Positions 17,301 to 23,497 of a DNA stretch of 24,156 nucleotides are shown in pieces. The notes under the pieces were generated by a model that saw nothing but the letters and a program-made list of their open reading frames with translations, was not told the DNA's origin and did no database searches. Position 1 is the stretch's first letter. Each line of letters starts with the position of its first letter. A program made the translations under genes and the position numbers. The stretch is from an uncultured Clostridia bacterium. Its GTDB lineage: Bacteria; Bacillota; Clostridia; Christensenellales; CAG-917. The DNA lies in the NCBI GenBank assembly GCA_934277615.1, contig CAKQUV010000011.1:1-24156 (forward strand), read 5' to 3'.

Positions 17301-18175
17301 GTGTAACCTGCAATACGCGTTGCGAGCGCGAGTTTTTTATTGTATTTGTAGCGACCTACTCTCGCAAGGTCGTATCTCTTATAGTCATAGAAAGTGTTGT
17401 GAATGAGGATGGTTGCGCCTTCGACGGTGGGAACTTCACCCGGACGCAAACGACGGAACAAATCGATTTTGCCTTGCTCCTCGTTCTTGCATTGAGCGTC
17501 TTTCTCACAAGTCTTTGCTATCATCTCGTCGCCACCGAACAAGTCCATAATTTCCTCGTCAGTGCCGTAACCGAGTGCGCGCAAAAGCGTCGTTGCCGTG
17601 ATTTTTCTCGTTCTGTCAACGTGCACCCATTGAACGTCGTTGGAATCCTGTTCGTATTCGAGCCAAGCGCCGCGATTCGGGATAACCGTCGTTGCATAGC
17701 GAGGAACGCCGTTCTTGTCAAGCACTTTGTCATTGTACACGCCAGGGCTTCTTACAAGCTGGGATACGATGACGCGCTCTGCACCGTTGATGACAAACGA
17801 GCCGGAGTCCGTCATGAGCGGGAAATCGCCCATAAACACTTCTTGCTCGGTAACTTCACCGGTTTCGTTGTTGGTGAGGCGAGCCTTCACCTTGAGAGGA
17901 ATAGCATACGTTGTGTCGCGGTCTTTGCACTCTTTGACGTTGTACTTGGGTTCGCCGTCAAATCTGTGGGACAAAAACTCGAGTTTCAATCTGCCGGAGA
18001 AGTCAACGATCGGAGAATAATCTTTGAAAACTTCCGTGATGCCGGCGTCAATGAAATTGGCGTAGGAATTCTTTTGCACCTCAATGAGATACGGAATTGG
18101 CAAGACGTCTTTGATTTGAGAGAAGTCGCGTCTTTCTGTCGTTCCGTACATTTGATTGTGAATTCTTTGGGACAT
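14354..18175 (-). CDS. rpoB: RNA polymerase beta subunit RpoB
   Basis: Beta subunit of RNA polymerase and target of rifampicin. With the ATG at 18175 (AAGGAG seven bases upstream) the protein is 1273 residues. An open extension of 26 codons further upstream has no ribosome site and was not used. Landmarks include FMGDFPLMTDSGSFVINGAER near 114-134 and the rifampicin region GSSQLSQFMDQPNPIAELTHKRKLSALGPGG (493-523; shown here in fragments GSSQLSQFMDQ, THKRKLSALGPGG). Further on are RMCPIETPEGQNIGLI and the C-terminal GDKMAGRHGNKGVVS. Residue 515 is Lys where E. coli has Arg529, and Pro replaces the residue at E. coli position 518. The C terminus is a strongly acidic tail (TDDDDESIF, NNSDEE). 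Transcription starts from a perfect-consensus promoter about 200 bases upstream through a structured leader. rplJ and rplL, the usual upstream neighbours, are absent; the divergent neighbour is rqcP. Confidence 0.99.
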   Translation of the reverse strand: MSQRIHNQMYGTTERRDFSQIKDVLPIPYLIEVQKNSYANFIDAGITEVFKDYSPIVDFSGRLKLEFLSHRFDGEPKYNVKECKDRDTTYAIPLKVKARLTNNETGEVTEQEVFMGDFPLMTDSGSFVINGAERVIVSQLVRSPGVYNDKVLDKNGVPRYATTVIPNRGAWLEYEQDSNDVQWVHVDRTRKITATTLLRALGYGTDEEIMDLFGGDEMIAKTCEKDAQCKNEEQGKIDLFRRLRPGEVPTVEGATILIHNTFYDYKRYDLARVGRYKYNKKLALATRIAGYTLAEDVVSNVTGEILAQKGEVVSEEKGREIQNNAVNVVWLAYTDHDGKEKKFKVIGNNTVDLDAFVDCNPRELGILEKVYYPNLKKLMDEFGANKDELLLAIRSSVDELVYKHITLDDIVAIEDYNLGLRYGFGTCDDIDHLANRRVRAVGELLQNQFRIGISRLERVIKERMASAQENADITPQTLINIRPVTSAIKEFFGSSQLSQFMDQPNPIAELTHKRKLSALGPGGLNRERASFEVRDVHHSHYGRMCPIETPEGQNIGLITSLSSYAKVNEYGFIETPYRKIDKATGIVTDEVVYMAADEEDKYVIAQANEPLDENSRFVRNRVNCRIQKDIREVPKERADYMDVNPKQLISIATALIPFLENDDTNRALMGSNMQRQAVPLLRPQAPMIATGVEHKIAYDSGVLKIAKHDGFVKYVDSDKIVVECADGTTDTYVLSKFERSNQSTCINQHPIVNKGDKVVAAKYDEKGNMISEGTVLADGPATDHGELALGRNMLIGFMSWEGYNYEDAVLISEELVRDDLYTSIHIEEYEIECRDTKLGDEQITRDIPNLSDEVLKNLDEDGIVMVGAEVKPGDILVGKVTPKGETELTPEERLLRAIFGEKAREVRDTSLRVPNGESGIVVDVKIFTRKNKDELAPGVNKLVRVYIAQKRKISVGDKMAGRHGNKGVVSRVLPKEDMPFMADGTPLQIVLNPLGVPSRMNIGQVLEVHLGLIAHMLDWKVATPVFDGANEQDIKALFQQCGLVNEDGEVDGKIQLYDGRTGEPFENRATVGYMYYLKLHHLVDDKIHARSTGPYSVVTQQPLGGKAQFGGQRFGEMEVWALEAYGAANVLQEILTVKSDDVVGRVKTYESIVKGSNVSEPGIPESFKVLVKELQALALDVKILTEDRDEVKLRDYSDEEMEFDNALAKKHDDLKEIDLMADENIFANFGTDEKTDTDTSLFDTDDDDESIFSALTEGTPDVDDIFGNNSDEE

Positions 18176-18385
18176 ACATTCACTCCTTAAAAAAATTGCC
18201 GTTTTTTCGATCTTGAAAAATTTTTTTGAAAATCTGCGAAAAATATTTTTCACAGCCTCCCGTCTTTTTCCAAAATCTGCGCTTTTTTGCGGGGAAAATC
18301 ACTCAATAACTATGTAATTATAACCCCCTACCCCCAAAAACGCACTGTTTTAGGGGTAGGATTTCGCATTATTGCGCAGTTTTCT
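18176..18385 (-). promoter_or_regulatory. Structured 5' leader of rpoBC-metK
   Basis: About 200 untranslated bases lie between the predicted start near 18379 and the rpoB ATG. A 13-bp stem (18348-18360 with 18327-18339, one T-G pair) sits about 20 bases after the start. It is followed by GGGGGTTATAAT rather than a T-run. Farther down are a 9-bp near-palindrome GTGAAAAATATTTTTCGC around 18236-18253, two direct copies of CGCAGATTTT, and an A/T-rich stretch before the AAGGAG site. A 13-codon open frame (18369-18328, MRNPTPKTVRFWG) overlaps the main stem but has no ribosome site. Confidence 0.5.
18327..18360 (-). other. 13-bp hairpin in rpoB leader
   Basis: On the minus strand, CCTACCCCTAAAA pairs with TTTTGGGGGTAGG across an 8-base loop, with one T-G wobble. 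It lies just downstream of the rpoB transcription start. The lack of a T-run argues against a simple terminator; a pausing, processing or stability element is possible. Confidence 0.6.
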
Positions 18386-18414
18386 ATTATATATTGAAAA
18401 ATCAAGACTGTCAA
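18386..18414 (-). promoter_or_regulatory. Perfect-consensus sigma-A promoter for rpoBC-metK
   Basis: On the minus strand, TTGACA (18414-18409) and TATAAT (18391-18386) are separated by exactly 17 bases. This is a full match to the consensus and fits strong constitutive expression of RNA polymerase subunits. Confidence 0.88.
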
Positions 18415-18527
18415 GTGCGCCGCACATATAAAATCAACAAATTTTTAAGTTTTTTCGAGGTGAAAAAACGCATTTTTTCAGCGCGATTTTGCTTTTGATT
18501 TCTAGAAACGTTATATGAAGTTTAATA

Positions 18528-18556
18528 TTGCAAAACCGCAACAATAATTGTATAAT
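18528..18556 (+). promoter_or_regulatory. Sigma-A promoter for rqcP-ispDF
   Basis: TTGCAA (18528-18533) and TATAAT (18551-18556) are 17 bases apart. The -10 box ends only 6 bases before the rqcP ATG at 18563, so the expected start falls on or next to the A of ATG. It lies about 115 bases from the divergent rpoB promoter. Confidence 0.7.
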
Positions 18557-18562
18557 AGGCGT

Positions 18563-18805
18563 ATGAGAATAGACAAATTTTTGAAAGTATCCAGAGTTAT
18601 CAAAAGACGTACCGTTGCGCAAGAAGCGTGCGACGGCGGTCGTATCGAAATCAACGGCAAGCCCGTAAAGCCTGCAAAAGAAGTGAAAGTCGGCGACGTC
18701 GTAACCGTTACGTTCGGCAACAACTCGATGTCCTTCGAGGTGCTATCGGTCGACGAGCGTCAAACCAAGCAAAGTGCAGAAAGTATGTATAGAATAATCC
18801 AATAA
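18563..18805 (+). CDS. rqcP: RqcP (YabO-type S4-domain RNA-binding protein)
   Basis: RqcP works with RqcH in bacterial ribosome-associated quality control, stabilising P-site tRNA on split 50S subunits while C-terminal alanine tails are added. The 80-residue protein MRIDKFLKVSRVIKRR followed by GRIEINGKPVKPAKEVKVGD is an S4 domain closely matching B. subtilis YabO/RqcP (86 residues) in order and length. The basic KRR at 14-16 and ING at 30-32 are typical RNA-binding features. The ATG at 18563 was chosen over an in-frame TTG five codons upstream because the protein then begins exactly at the family start. The TATAAT box overlaps that upstream stretch. The transcript may be leaderless. ispDF follows after 15 bases, so the two are probably cotranscribed. 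RqcH would be encoded elsewhere. Confidence 0.93.
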   Translation: MRIDKFLKVSRVIKRRTVAQEACDGGRIEINGKPVKPAKEVKVGDVVTVTFGNNSMSFEVLSVDERQTKQSAESMYRIIQ

Positions 18806-18820
18806 CAAATAGGTAGAACT

Positions 18821-19930
18821 ATGAAAATCAACGTTATCATTACGGCAGGCGGAACGTCGCAACGCTATGGAGTGGAAAACAAACTTTTTGCCCCGTGCGG
18901 AGCGACTTGCGTTATCGTCGAGGCGATAAAGCCTTTCCTGCAATTTGAAGAAATAAGCAAAATCATCGTTGCGATTCACCCTTCTTTCAGCGACGAACTG
19001 CTCAACTCGCTTGAAAACGCGCATATCGAAGATTATCGAATCAAGCTCACCAACGGCGGTGAGACTCGCACCAAAACCGTCAAGAACGGATTGCGTGCAA
19101 TCGACGACGACTGCGATTACGTCATTATTCACGACGGCGCGCGCCCGTATGCGAGCAAATCTCTGATACAACAGGTTATTTACGGCGCGGTCGAATGCGG
19201 CGCGAGCCTTCCCTTGCTTTCGCTCTCAGACTCGCTTGTGGACATCAAATCGGGCGTGAAGAGCGTGGACAGAGCGCTCTATCGCAGAGTGCAAACGCCG
19301 GTATGCGTGGAAAAAACAAGACTTTTGAGCGCATACGCAAAATGCAAACGTGATTTTTACGACGATATAAGCGTGGTGCAAAAGTACGCAAACGGCGACG
19401 TAAAAATAGTTGAAGGCGACGAAAAGAATATCAAAATCACAACAAAGGACGACCTCAAAACCAACCTTTGCGGAATCGGATACGACATACATCGCATGCA
19501 AGAAGGGCAAGGAATCAAGCTGTTGGGCACGCTTATCCCCTGCGAATTTTCCTTTGTCGCGCACAGCGACGGCGACGTTGCGGTGCATGCGCTTATGGAC
19601 GCAATCCTCTCTGCGATAGGCGAAAAAGATATAGGACATCTCTTCCCCGTTGACGACGCGCGCTACGACGGAGCGGACAGCATAGACCTGCTTCGCACCG
19701 TTTTGCAAAAGACGACGGACAAGGGATATCGCGTAATCAACGTATCCGTATCCATTGTCGCAGAACGCCCGATGCTTGCGCCGTATATTGACGCGATGCG
19801 CAACAATATGAGCGCGATATTGCAAATTCCCTGTCAAAAAATCGGCATAACCGCAACGACGAACGAACAAGTGGGCGACCTCGGCAATTGCAAGTCGATT
19901 GCAAGTTTTGCAACGGTTTTGCTGGGATAA
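18821..19930 (+). CDS. ispDF: Bifunctional IspD-IspF (MEP pathway enzyme fusion)
   Basis: This fused enzyme performs two non-consecutive steps of the MEP isoprenoid pathway. The IspD half (about 1-215) transfers CMP from CTP to methylerythritol phosphate. The IspF half (about 216-369) cyclises the phosphorylated product to ME-cPP. IspD shows the nucleotide loop ITAGGTSQRYG (7-17) with K21 in NKLF, and VIIHDGARPY (101-110). IspF begins CGIGYDIHRM with metal ligands D222 and H224, then AHSDGDVAVHALMDAILSA with H248, EKDIGHLFP and ITATTNEQVG. Both halves are near full length and join with almost no linker (TTKDDLKTNL). The ATG at 18821 follows AGGT. IspE, which acts between the two, is not in the window. 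IspDF fusions are known in some proteobacteria and Clostridia. Confidence 0.96.
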   Translation: MKINVIITAGGTSQRYGVENKLFAPCGATCVIVEAIKPFLQFEEISKIIVAIHPSFSDELLNSLENAHIEDYRIKLTNGGETRTKTVKNGLRAIDDDCDYVIIHDGARPYASKSLIQQVIYGAVECGASLPLLSLSDSLVDIKSGVKSVDRALYRRVQTPVCVEKTRLLSAYAKCKRDFYDDISVVQKYANGDVKIVEGDEKNIKITTKDDLKTNLCGIGYDIHRMQEGQGIKLLGTLIPCEFSFVAHSDGDVAVHALMDAILSAIGEKDIGHLFPVDDARYDGADSIDLLRTVLQKTTDKGYRVINVSVSIVAERPMLAPYIDAMRNNMSAILQIPCQKIGITATTNEQVGDLGNCKSIASFATVLLG

Positions 19931-19958
19931 AATGCGCTAAAAAGCCTGAAATTTACCA

Positions 19959-19983
19959 AATGCAACCGATAGTTGCGCATTTG
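19959..19983 (+). terminator. Weak hairpin after ispDF
   Basis: AAATGCAAC (19959-19967 region) pairs with GTTGC(GC)ATTT around a CGATA loop, with a two-base bulge. It is followed by only a short T stretch and then TTGACA. It is a possible inefficient terminator between ispDF and the XRE gene. Confidence 0.35.
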
Positions 19984-20025
19984 ACAAGCAGAATGGGTGG
20001 CGCAACCGATACGTTTTTTGTCAAA
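19980..20025 (+). promoter_or_regulatory. Candidate operator upstream of the XRE gene
   Basis: TTTGACAA (19980-19987) is repeated in inverted form as TTGTCAAA (20018-20025). The pair brackets a second copy of GCAACCGATA, which also occurs at 19962-19971. The site is 30-75 bases before the XRE start. TTGACA at 19981 could be a -35, but no good -10 lies 16-18 bases on. Confidence 0.4.
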
Positions 20026-20055
20026 ATAAAGGCACAAAAACAAGCGAGGCACAAT

Positions 20056-21000
20056 ATGGACATTACAACTGCAAACAGACTTTACGAATTAAGAAAACAA
20101 CACGGACTTTCGCAAGATGAACTTGCCGACAAACTCAACGTATCACGTCAGGCTGTATCCAAATGGGAACGCTCGGAAAGTTCTCCCGACACGGACAATC
20201 TCATCGCGCTTGCGAAATTGTACGGAATAAGTCTTGACGAACTTCTCGATTATACTCCGCAAAAGACAAGCGAAGTAGAACAAGACGAACAACCCGAAGA
20301 TACACAAGCGTGCGAGGACGATACGCAAGAAACTACAAGCGGATTTACTTATAGCGAGGGCGGCGACCACGTGCACATTGACGAAAACGGTATTCACGTG
20401 CGCGACAAGGACGGCTCTAACGTGGTTATCAAAGGCGGCATTGCGAAGTTGGTAAACAAAATCGTCGGAGAAATCCACGTTGACGACAAAAGCGGCACTT
20501 CATCCGACAAAAACGAGGACAAAAACACCGAAAACGGTCAAGACGACGCAAAAAACGGATATGTGCATATAGAAAACGGACATATCTCTTTTACAAATAA
20601 AAAAGCCAAAAACATTACGGTATGGTCGGGCGTTGTGGGCGGCGTTACGTTTCTTCTCAGCACAATCGCTTATCTTCTCATAGGTTTTCTTTGCAACCTG
20701 TGGCACCCGGGTTGGCTGCTCTTCTTCGTGCCGTTGATCGCAAGCGGAATATTCGATTGCATAGCAAAGAAAAATCCGTCGTCCTTCCCTATCGTTTTGA
20801 TTGTTACGGGCGTATATCTTCTTCTCGGCTGCACGTGGGGCTTGTGGCATCCGTACTGGGCGCTGTTCCTCATCATCCCGGCGTTCTACTGCGTGGTTGA
20901 ACCTATCAAGCATGCAAACAAGAAGAAAAACGTATTCAACATAAACATCAATCCCACTAGCGACGACGATGATGACGACGATATAGACGATCAACAATAA
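20056..21000 (+). CDS. Membrane-anchored XRE-family transcriptional regulator
   Basis: The 314-residue protein starts with a Cro/CI-type helix-turn-helix (about 6-62), containing LRKQHGLSQDELADKLNVSR then QAVSKWERSESSPDTDNL. This arrangement is common in Clostridia regulators. An acidic Gln/Asp/Glu-rich linker (70-95) leads to HVHIDENGIHVRDKDGSNVVIKGG (105-128, strand-rich) and NGYVHIENGHISF (168-179). Four predicted membrane segments follow (about 190-213, 218-236, 244-263, 267-282). The pairs carry an internal duplication: NLWHPGWLLFFVP and GLWHPYWALFLIIP. A basic patch and an Asp-run tail (303-309) close the protein. The ATG at 20056 has GAGG six bases upstream; an open extension of 56 codons upstream has no site. 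It probably senses something at the membrane and binds DNA, but ligand and targets are unknown. It is followed by its own terminator and the MATE gene. Confidence 0.85.
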   Translation: MDITTANRLYELRKQHGLSQDELADKLNVSRQAVSKWERSESSPDTDNLIALAKLYGISLDELLDYTPQKTSEVEQDEQPEDTQACEDDTQETTSGFTYSEGGDHVHIDENGIHVRDKDGSNVVIKGGIAKLVNKIVGEIHVDDKSGTSSDKNEDKNTENGQDDAKNGYVHIENGHISFTNKKAKNITVWSGVVGGVTFLLSTIAYLLIGFLCNLWHPGWLLFFVPLIASGIFDCIAKKNPSSFPIVLIVTGVYLLLGCTWGLWHPYWALFLIIPAFYCVVEPIKHANKKKNVFNININPTSDDDDDDDIDDQQ

Positions 21001-21006
21001 ATAAGC

Positions 21007-21032
21007 GAGAGCTGCGAAAGTCGCTCTCTTTT
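21007..21032 (+). terminator. Intrinsic terminator after the XRE gene
   Basis: GAGAGC (21007-21012) pairs with GCTCTC (21023-21028) over a 10-base loop, followed by TTTT and a further T-rich run. It begins six bases after the XRE stop. Confidence 0.7.
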
Positions 21033-21059
21033 CGTCTGTTTTTTGCACGTCGAAATAAG

Positions 21060-21088
21060 TTGACAATATATAAATAGTCTTATATAAT
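21060..21088 (+). promoter_or_regulatory. Perfect-consensus promoter for the MATE gene
   Basis: TTGACA (21060-21065) and TATAAT (21083-21088) are separated by exactly 17 bases. Transcription should start near 21095, leaving a leader of about 95 bases before the MATE ATG. Confidence 0.88.
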
Positions 21089-21094
21089 CCAAAT

Positions 21095-21190
21095 TGAAAA
21101 TAAGAACGATATCACCGCCGGGTGAGCGCGTCAAATTGCATCGGTAGGCCTTTGTAGATGCAAAGTTGGCGCTTTTTTGTTGGTGTGAAT
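21095..21190 (+). promoter_or_regulatory. MATE leader with internal terminator (attenuator candidate)
   Basis: The leader contains a small hairpin TCACC-GCCG-GGTGA (21112-21125), then a long terminator-type hairpin at 21128-21172. That hairpin has two 7-bp stems, GCGTCAA with TTGGCGC (one T-G pair) and TTGCATC with GATGCAA, and ends in six T (21173-21178), 12 bases before the ATG. CTTTG at 21150-21154 could instead pair with CAAAG at 21161-21165, competing with the terminator stem. This layout is typical of riboswitch or attenuation control. I could not match it to a named riboswitch class. Confidence 0.65.
21128..21178 (+). terminator. Intrinsic terminator in the MATE 5' leader
   Basis: A 14-bp interrupted stem, 14-base loop and T6 tail end 12 bases before the MATE start codon. 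Without antitermination, an RNA of about 80 nt from 21095 to about 21178 would be made. Confidence 0.8.
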
Positions 21191-22531
21191 ATGAAAAATC
21201 AGACTCTTAAAGACTTTACAAAATACGTATCGGCAAACGTCGTTGCAATGATCGGTTTGTCTTGCTATATCCTTGCGGATACGTTTTTCATATCCAAAAA
21301 ACTCGGAGAAGCAGGGCTTGCGGCACTCAACCTGTCTATGCCCTCTTTCAGCCTTGTGTTTTCGCTGGGTATGCTGTTTGCGATAGGCGGCGCGACAAGA
21401 TTTGCAATACACAAAGGCGCAGGCGACACAAAAGGCGCTAACAGCGTGTTTACGCACACAGTGATTATCGTCGGTTGCCTTGCGGCGATATTCGTGCTGT
21501 TGGGCGCATTTTTGAGCGGACCGATTGCCGCCTTCCTCGGCGCAGACGGAGCAACGTACGATTATAGCAAAACGTACGTGCAGATTATGCTTTGCTTTGC
21601 GCCTTTCTTTATGTTCAACAACACTTTGCAGAACTTTGTGCGCAACGACGGCGCTCCGAGGCTTGCTATGATTGCGTCGCTCACAGGCAATCTTTTCAAT
21701 ATTCTATTCGACTATATTCTCGTTTTCCCGTGCAATATGGGTATGCTCGGCGCGGCGCTTGCAACGGGCTTTTCGCCTATCGTGAGCATGTCGATACTAT
21801 CCATATTCTTCCTGCGCAAGAAAAACTCTTTTCGCATAGAAAAGACCAAAATATCCGTCCGCACTTACGGCGGAATTTGCTCGCTCGGGCTTGCGTCGTT
21901 CATCTCGGAATTCGGCTTTGGCATAGTTATGATGCTAATCAACAAACTCTTCAAATCGCTCGGAGGCGACACCGCAGTCGCCGCGTTTGCTATAATCATC
22001 AACGTGTTCTACGTCGTCAACGCAATCTTCAACGGCGTGGCGTCGGGTACACAACCGATGATAAGTTTCAGTTACGGCGAAAACGACCACAAAAAGATAC
22101 GTCAAGTGCTGAAATACGCCCTTATCACCGTGGCGGGAATCGCCGTCGTCGTGTATATAGTGCTGTTCTTCGGTGCGGACGGAATTGCAAAAATATTCAA
22201 TTCACAAGGTGAGGAGCGTCTGCAAGCGCTTGCGTCGCAAGGCATCAGGCTGTACTTCATTTCATCGCTGTTTTCGGGATTCAATCTGCTGTTTTCGGGG
22301 TATTTTGCCGCATCCAACAGAGGTTTGTATGCGCAAATCATCACAATACTGCGCGGCGCGGTGCTGATTATTCCGATTGCATACCTCTTTGCGTTCTTGT
22401 GGCAAATTACGGGACTTTGGCTTGCCACTCCCGCCGCCGAACTTATTACGCTGGCGGTTGCGCTGACCATATTCTTTGCCACTCGAAAAAGCCTCACCAC
22501 CCTCGAGGCTCCACCTTACGTAAAAGAATAG
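21191..22531 (+). CDS. MATE family efflux transporter
   Basis: MATE proteins export cationic drugs or metabolites using sodium or proton gradients. The 446-residue protein has the usual length and about 12 hydrophobic segments in two homologous halves. The N-terminal half contains LSCYILADTFFISKKLGEAGLAALNLSMP, and the middle AFAIIINVFYVVNAIFNGVASGTQPMISFSYG, both typical of the bacterial MATE branch that includes MepA/NorM-like proteins. The ATG at 21191 has GGTG five bases upstream; an in-frame ATG 11 codons earlier falls inside the leader terminator and was rejected. Expression appears to depend on reading through a terminator in its leader. The substrate cannot be told from sequence. A bidirectional terminator follows at 22571-22605. 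Confidence 0.92.
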   Translation: MKNQTLKDFTKYVSANVVAMIGLSCYILADTFFISKKLGEAGLAALNLSMPSFSLVFSLGMLFAIGGATRFAIHKGAGDTKGANSVFTHTVIIVGCLAAIFVLLGAFLSGPIAAFLGADGATYDYSKTYVQIMLCFAPFFMFNNTLQNFVRNDGAPRLAMIASLTGNLFNILFDYILVFPCNMGMLGAALATGFSPIVSMSILSIFFLRKKNSFRIEKTKISVRTYGGICSLGLASFISEFGFGIVMMLINKLFKSLGGDTAVAAFAIIINVFYVVNAIFNGVASGTQPMISFSYGENDHKKIRQVLKYALITVAGIAVVVYIVLFFGADGIAKIFNSQGEERLQALASQGIRLYFISSLFSGFNLLFSGYFAASNRGLYAQIITILRGAVLIIPIAYLFAFLWQITGLWLATPAAELITLAVALTIFFATRKSLTTLEAPPYVKE

Positions 22532-22570
22532 ATTTTGCAAAAAGACACAAAACCGCAATTCTAACAAAGT

Positions 22571-22605
22571 AAAACGCTCAATCGATAATCGGTTGAGCGT
22601 TTTTT
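22571..22605. terminator. Bidirectional terminator between MATE and SUFU genes
   Basis: A 14-bp stem (22571-22584 with 22590-22603, one wobble) with loop ATAAT carries a six-T tail on the plus strand and a TTTT on the minus strand. It lies between two convergent genes and can serve both. Confidence 0.85.
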
Positions 22606-22702
22606 GATTGTTGAGTTCGTTATTTTTGGGGGGCACTCTTCACGCAAAAAAAATATCGTTTTGCCCCTAATTTTTGAATTGTCGGCGCTTTGAAACTGAA
22701 AA

Positions 22703-23362
22703 TCACAAAGTCGCGAACGGTTTGGATGCCGTCAGATGATAATCGTCGTCGTGCGTGTAAAAGTATTCCATAAGCCAATAAACGCCGTCCGTGCCCTTTT
22801 TGAGCTTCTTGGATAGCAACTCTCTCGTTATGGGCATCACTTGGAATATGCTGATATACTTGTGCTCGGATATATAACACTTCACGATTTTGGGAGATTT
22901 GAACGCTTCGGGCAACAAAAGCACCGTCCCGCAATACTTGCCGTCAAGCCCCATATCGATGGTGTCGGACACGGTGATATTGTCGTTTTCCACGTACGGG
23001 TACTGCGCCGTTGACCACAGCAGCGAATTGAGATAGAGCCAGTCTGCCTTGGACGGATTTTCCACGTCGTCGTCGGTCACGGGGCATACGTTGACATCGG
23101 GCGAGATGAGCATCATGTATTCGTTGCGGCGATTGGCTTTTCTGTCCCACCCTATTTCGCGCTCGGGCATAAGAAAATCGCTTGCGCCGATTGTGCAAAG
23201 CTTCCAAAACGGCATTTCATCCGTCGGCTCGAAAACGTACGTCGTGATAGGCTTCATATCTTCGGGCAAAACGTTCTTTTTAAGTTTAAGACTAAACTTC
23301 GGCTCTTGCCCGAAATAATTTGTGTAATGCTCGTACAATTTTTGATGTCTTTTGCTTTCCAT
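22703..23362 (-). CDS. Suppressor-of-fused (SUFU) domain protein
   Basis: The 219-residue protein resembles the bacterial SUFU-domain family (PF05076 type). An N-terminal helical segment HQKLYEHYTNYFG is followed by TYVFEPTDEMPFWKLCTIGASDFLMPE, then EYMMLISPDV, the family's alpha/beta core. Later come ADWLYLNSLLWSTAQYPYVE and VLLLPEAFKSP. There is no signal peptide and no membrane segment, so it is probably cytoplasmic. Bacterial SUFU proteins are of unknown function and often occur as immunity-like or toxin-associated proteins; no toxin gene is seen here, so that role is not claimed. The ATG at 23362 has GAGG five bases upstream; an in-frame start 17 codons earlier overlaps the promoter and was rejected. 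The gene is transcribed toward the MATE gene. Confidence 0.8.
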   Translation of the reverse strand: MESKRHQKLYEHYTNYFGQEPKFSLKLKKNVLPEDMKPITTYVFEPTDEMPFWKLCTIGASDFLMPEREIGWDRKANRRNEYMMLISPDVNVCPVTDDDVENPSKADWLYLNSLLWSTAQYPYVENDNITVSDTIDMGLDGKYCGTVLLLPEAFKSPKIVKCYISEHKYISIFQVMPITRELLSKKLKKGTDGVYWLMEYFYTHDDDYHLTASKPFATL

Positions 23363-23384
23363 ATCCGCCTCGTGATTTGGTCTT

Positions 23385-23413
23385 ATCATACCATAAAAGC
23401 AAACCGTTTTCAA
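23385..23413 (-). promoter_or_regulatory. Sigma-A promoter for the SUFU gene
   Basis: On the minus strand, TTGAAA (23413-23408) and TATGAT (23390-23385) are 17 bases apart. TGG precedes the -10, forming an extended -10. The start would be near 23378, about 15 bases before the ATG. Confidence 0.72.
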
Positions 23414-23497
23414 TCGTCAAGTGGAAATAACACTATACTAGATTTTTTCATTACGAAAAACTGCAACATTTTACAAAAATTTTAACTATCCGTTTCA

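Noticed and set aside
18176..18253. 26-codon N-terminal extension of RpoB
   Set aside because: There is a strong AAGGAG site just before the ATG at 18175, and the extension is absent from the family.
19981..20010. TTGACA before the XRE gene as a promoter
   Set aside because: No acceptable -10 hexamer occurs at 16-18 bases; the sequence fits better as half of an inverted repeat.
21095..21190. Known riboswitch classes (guanidine, preQ1, THF, c-di-GMP, purine, ZTP)
   Set aside because: I could not find the conserved core bases of any of these by eye; a covariance search would decide.
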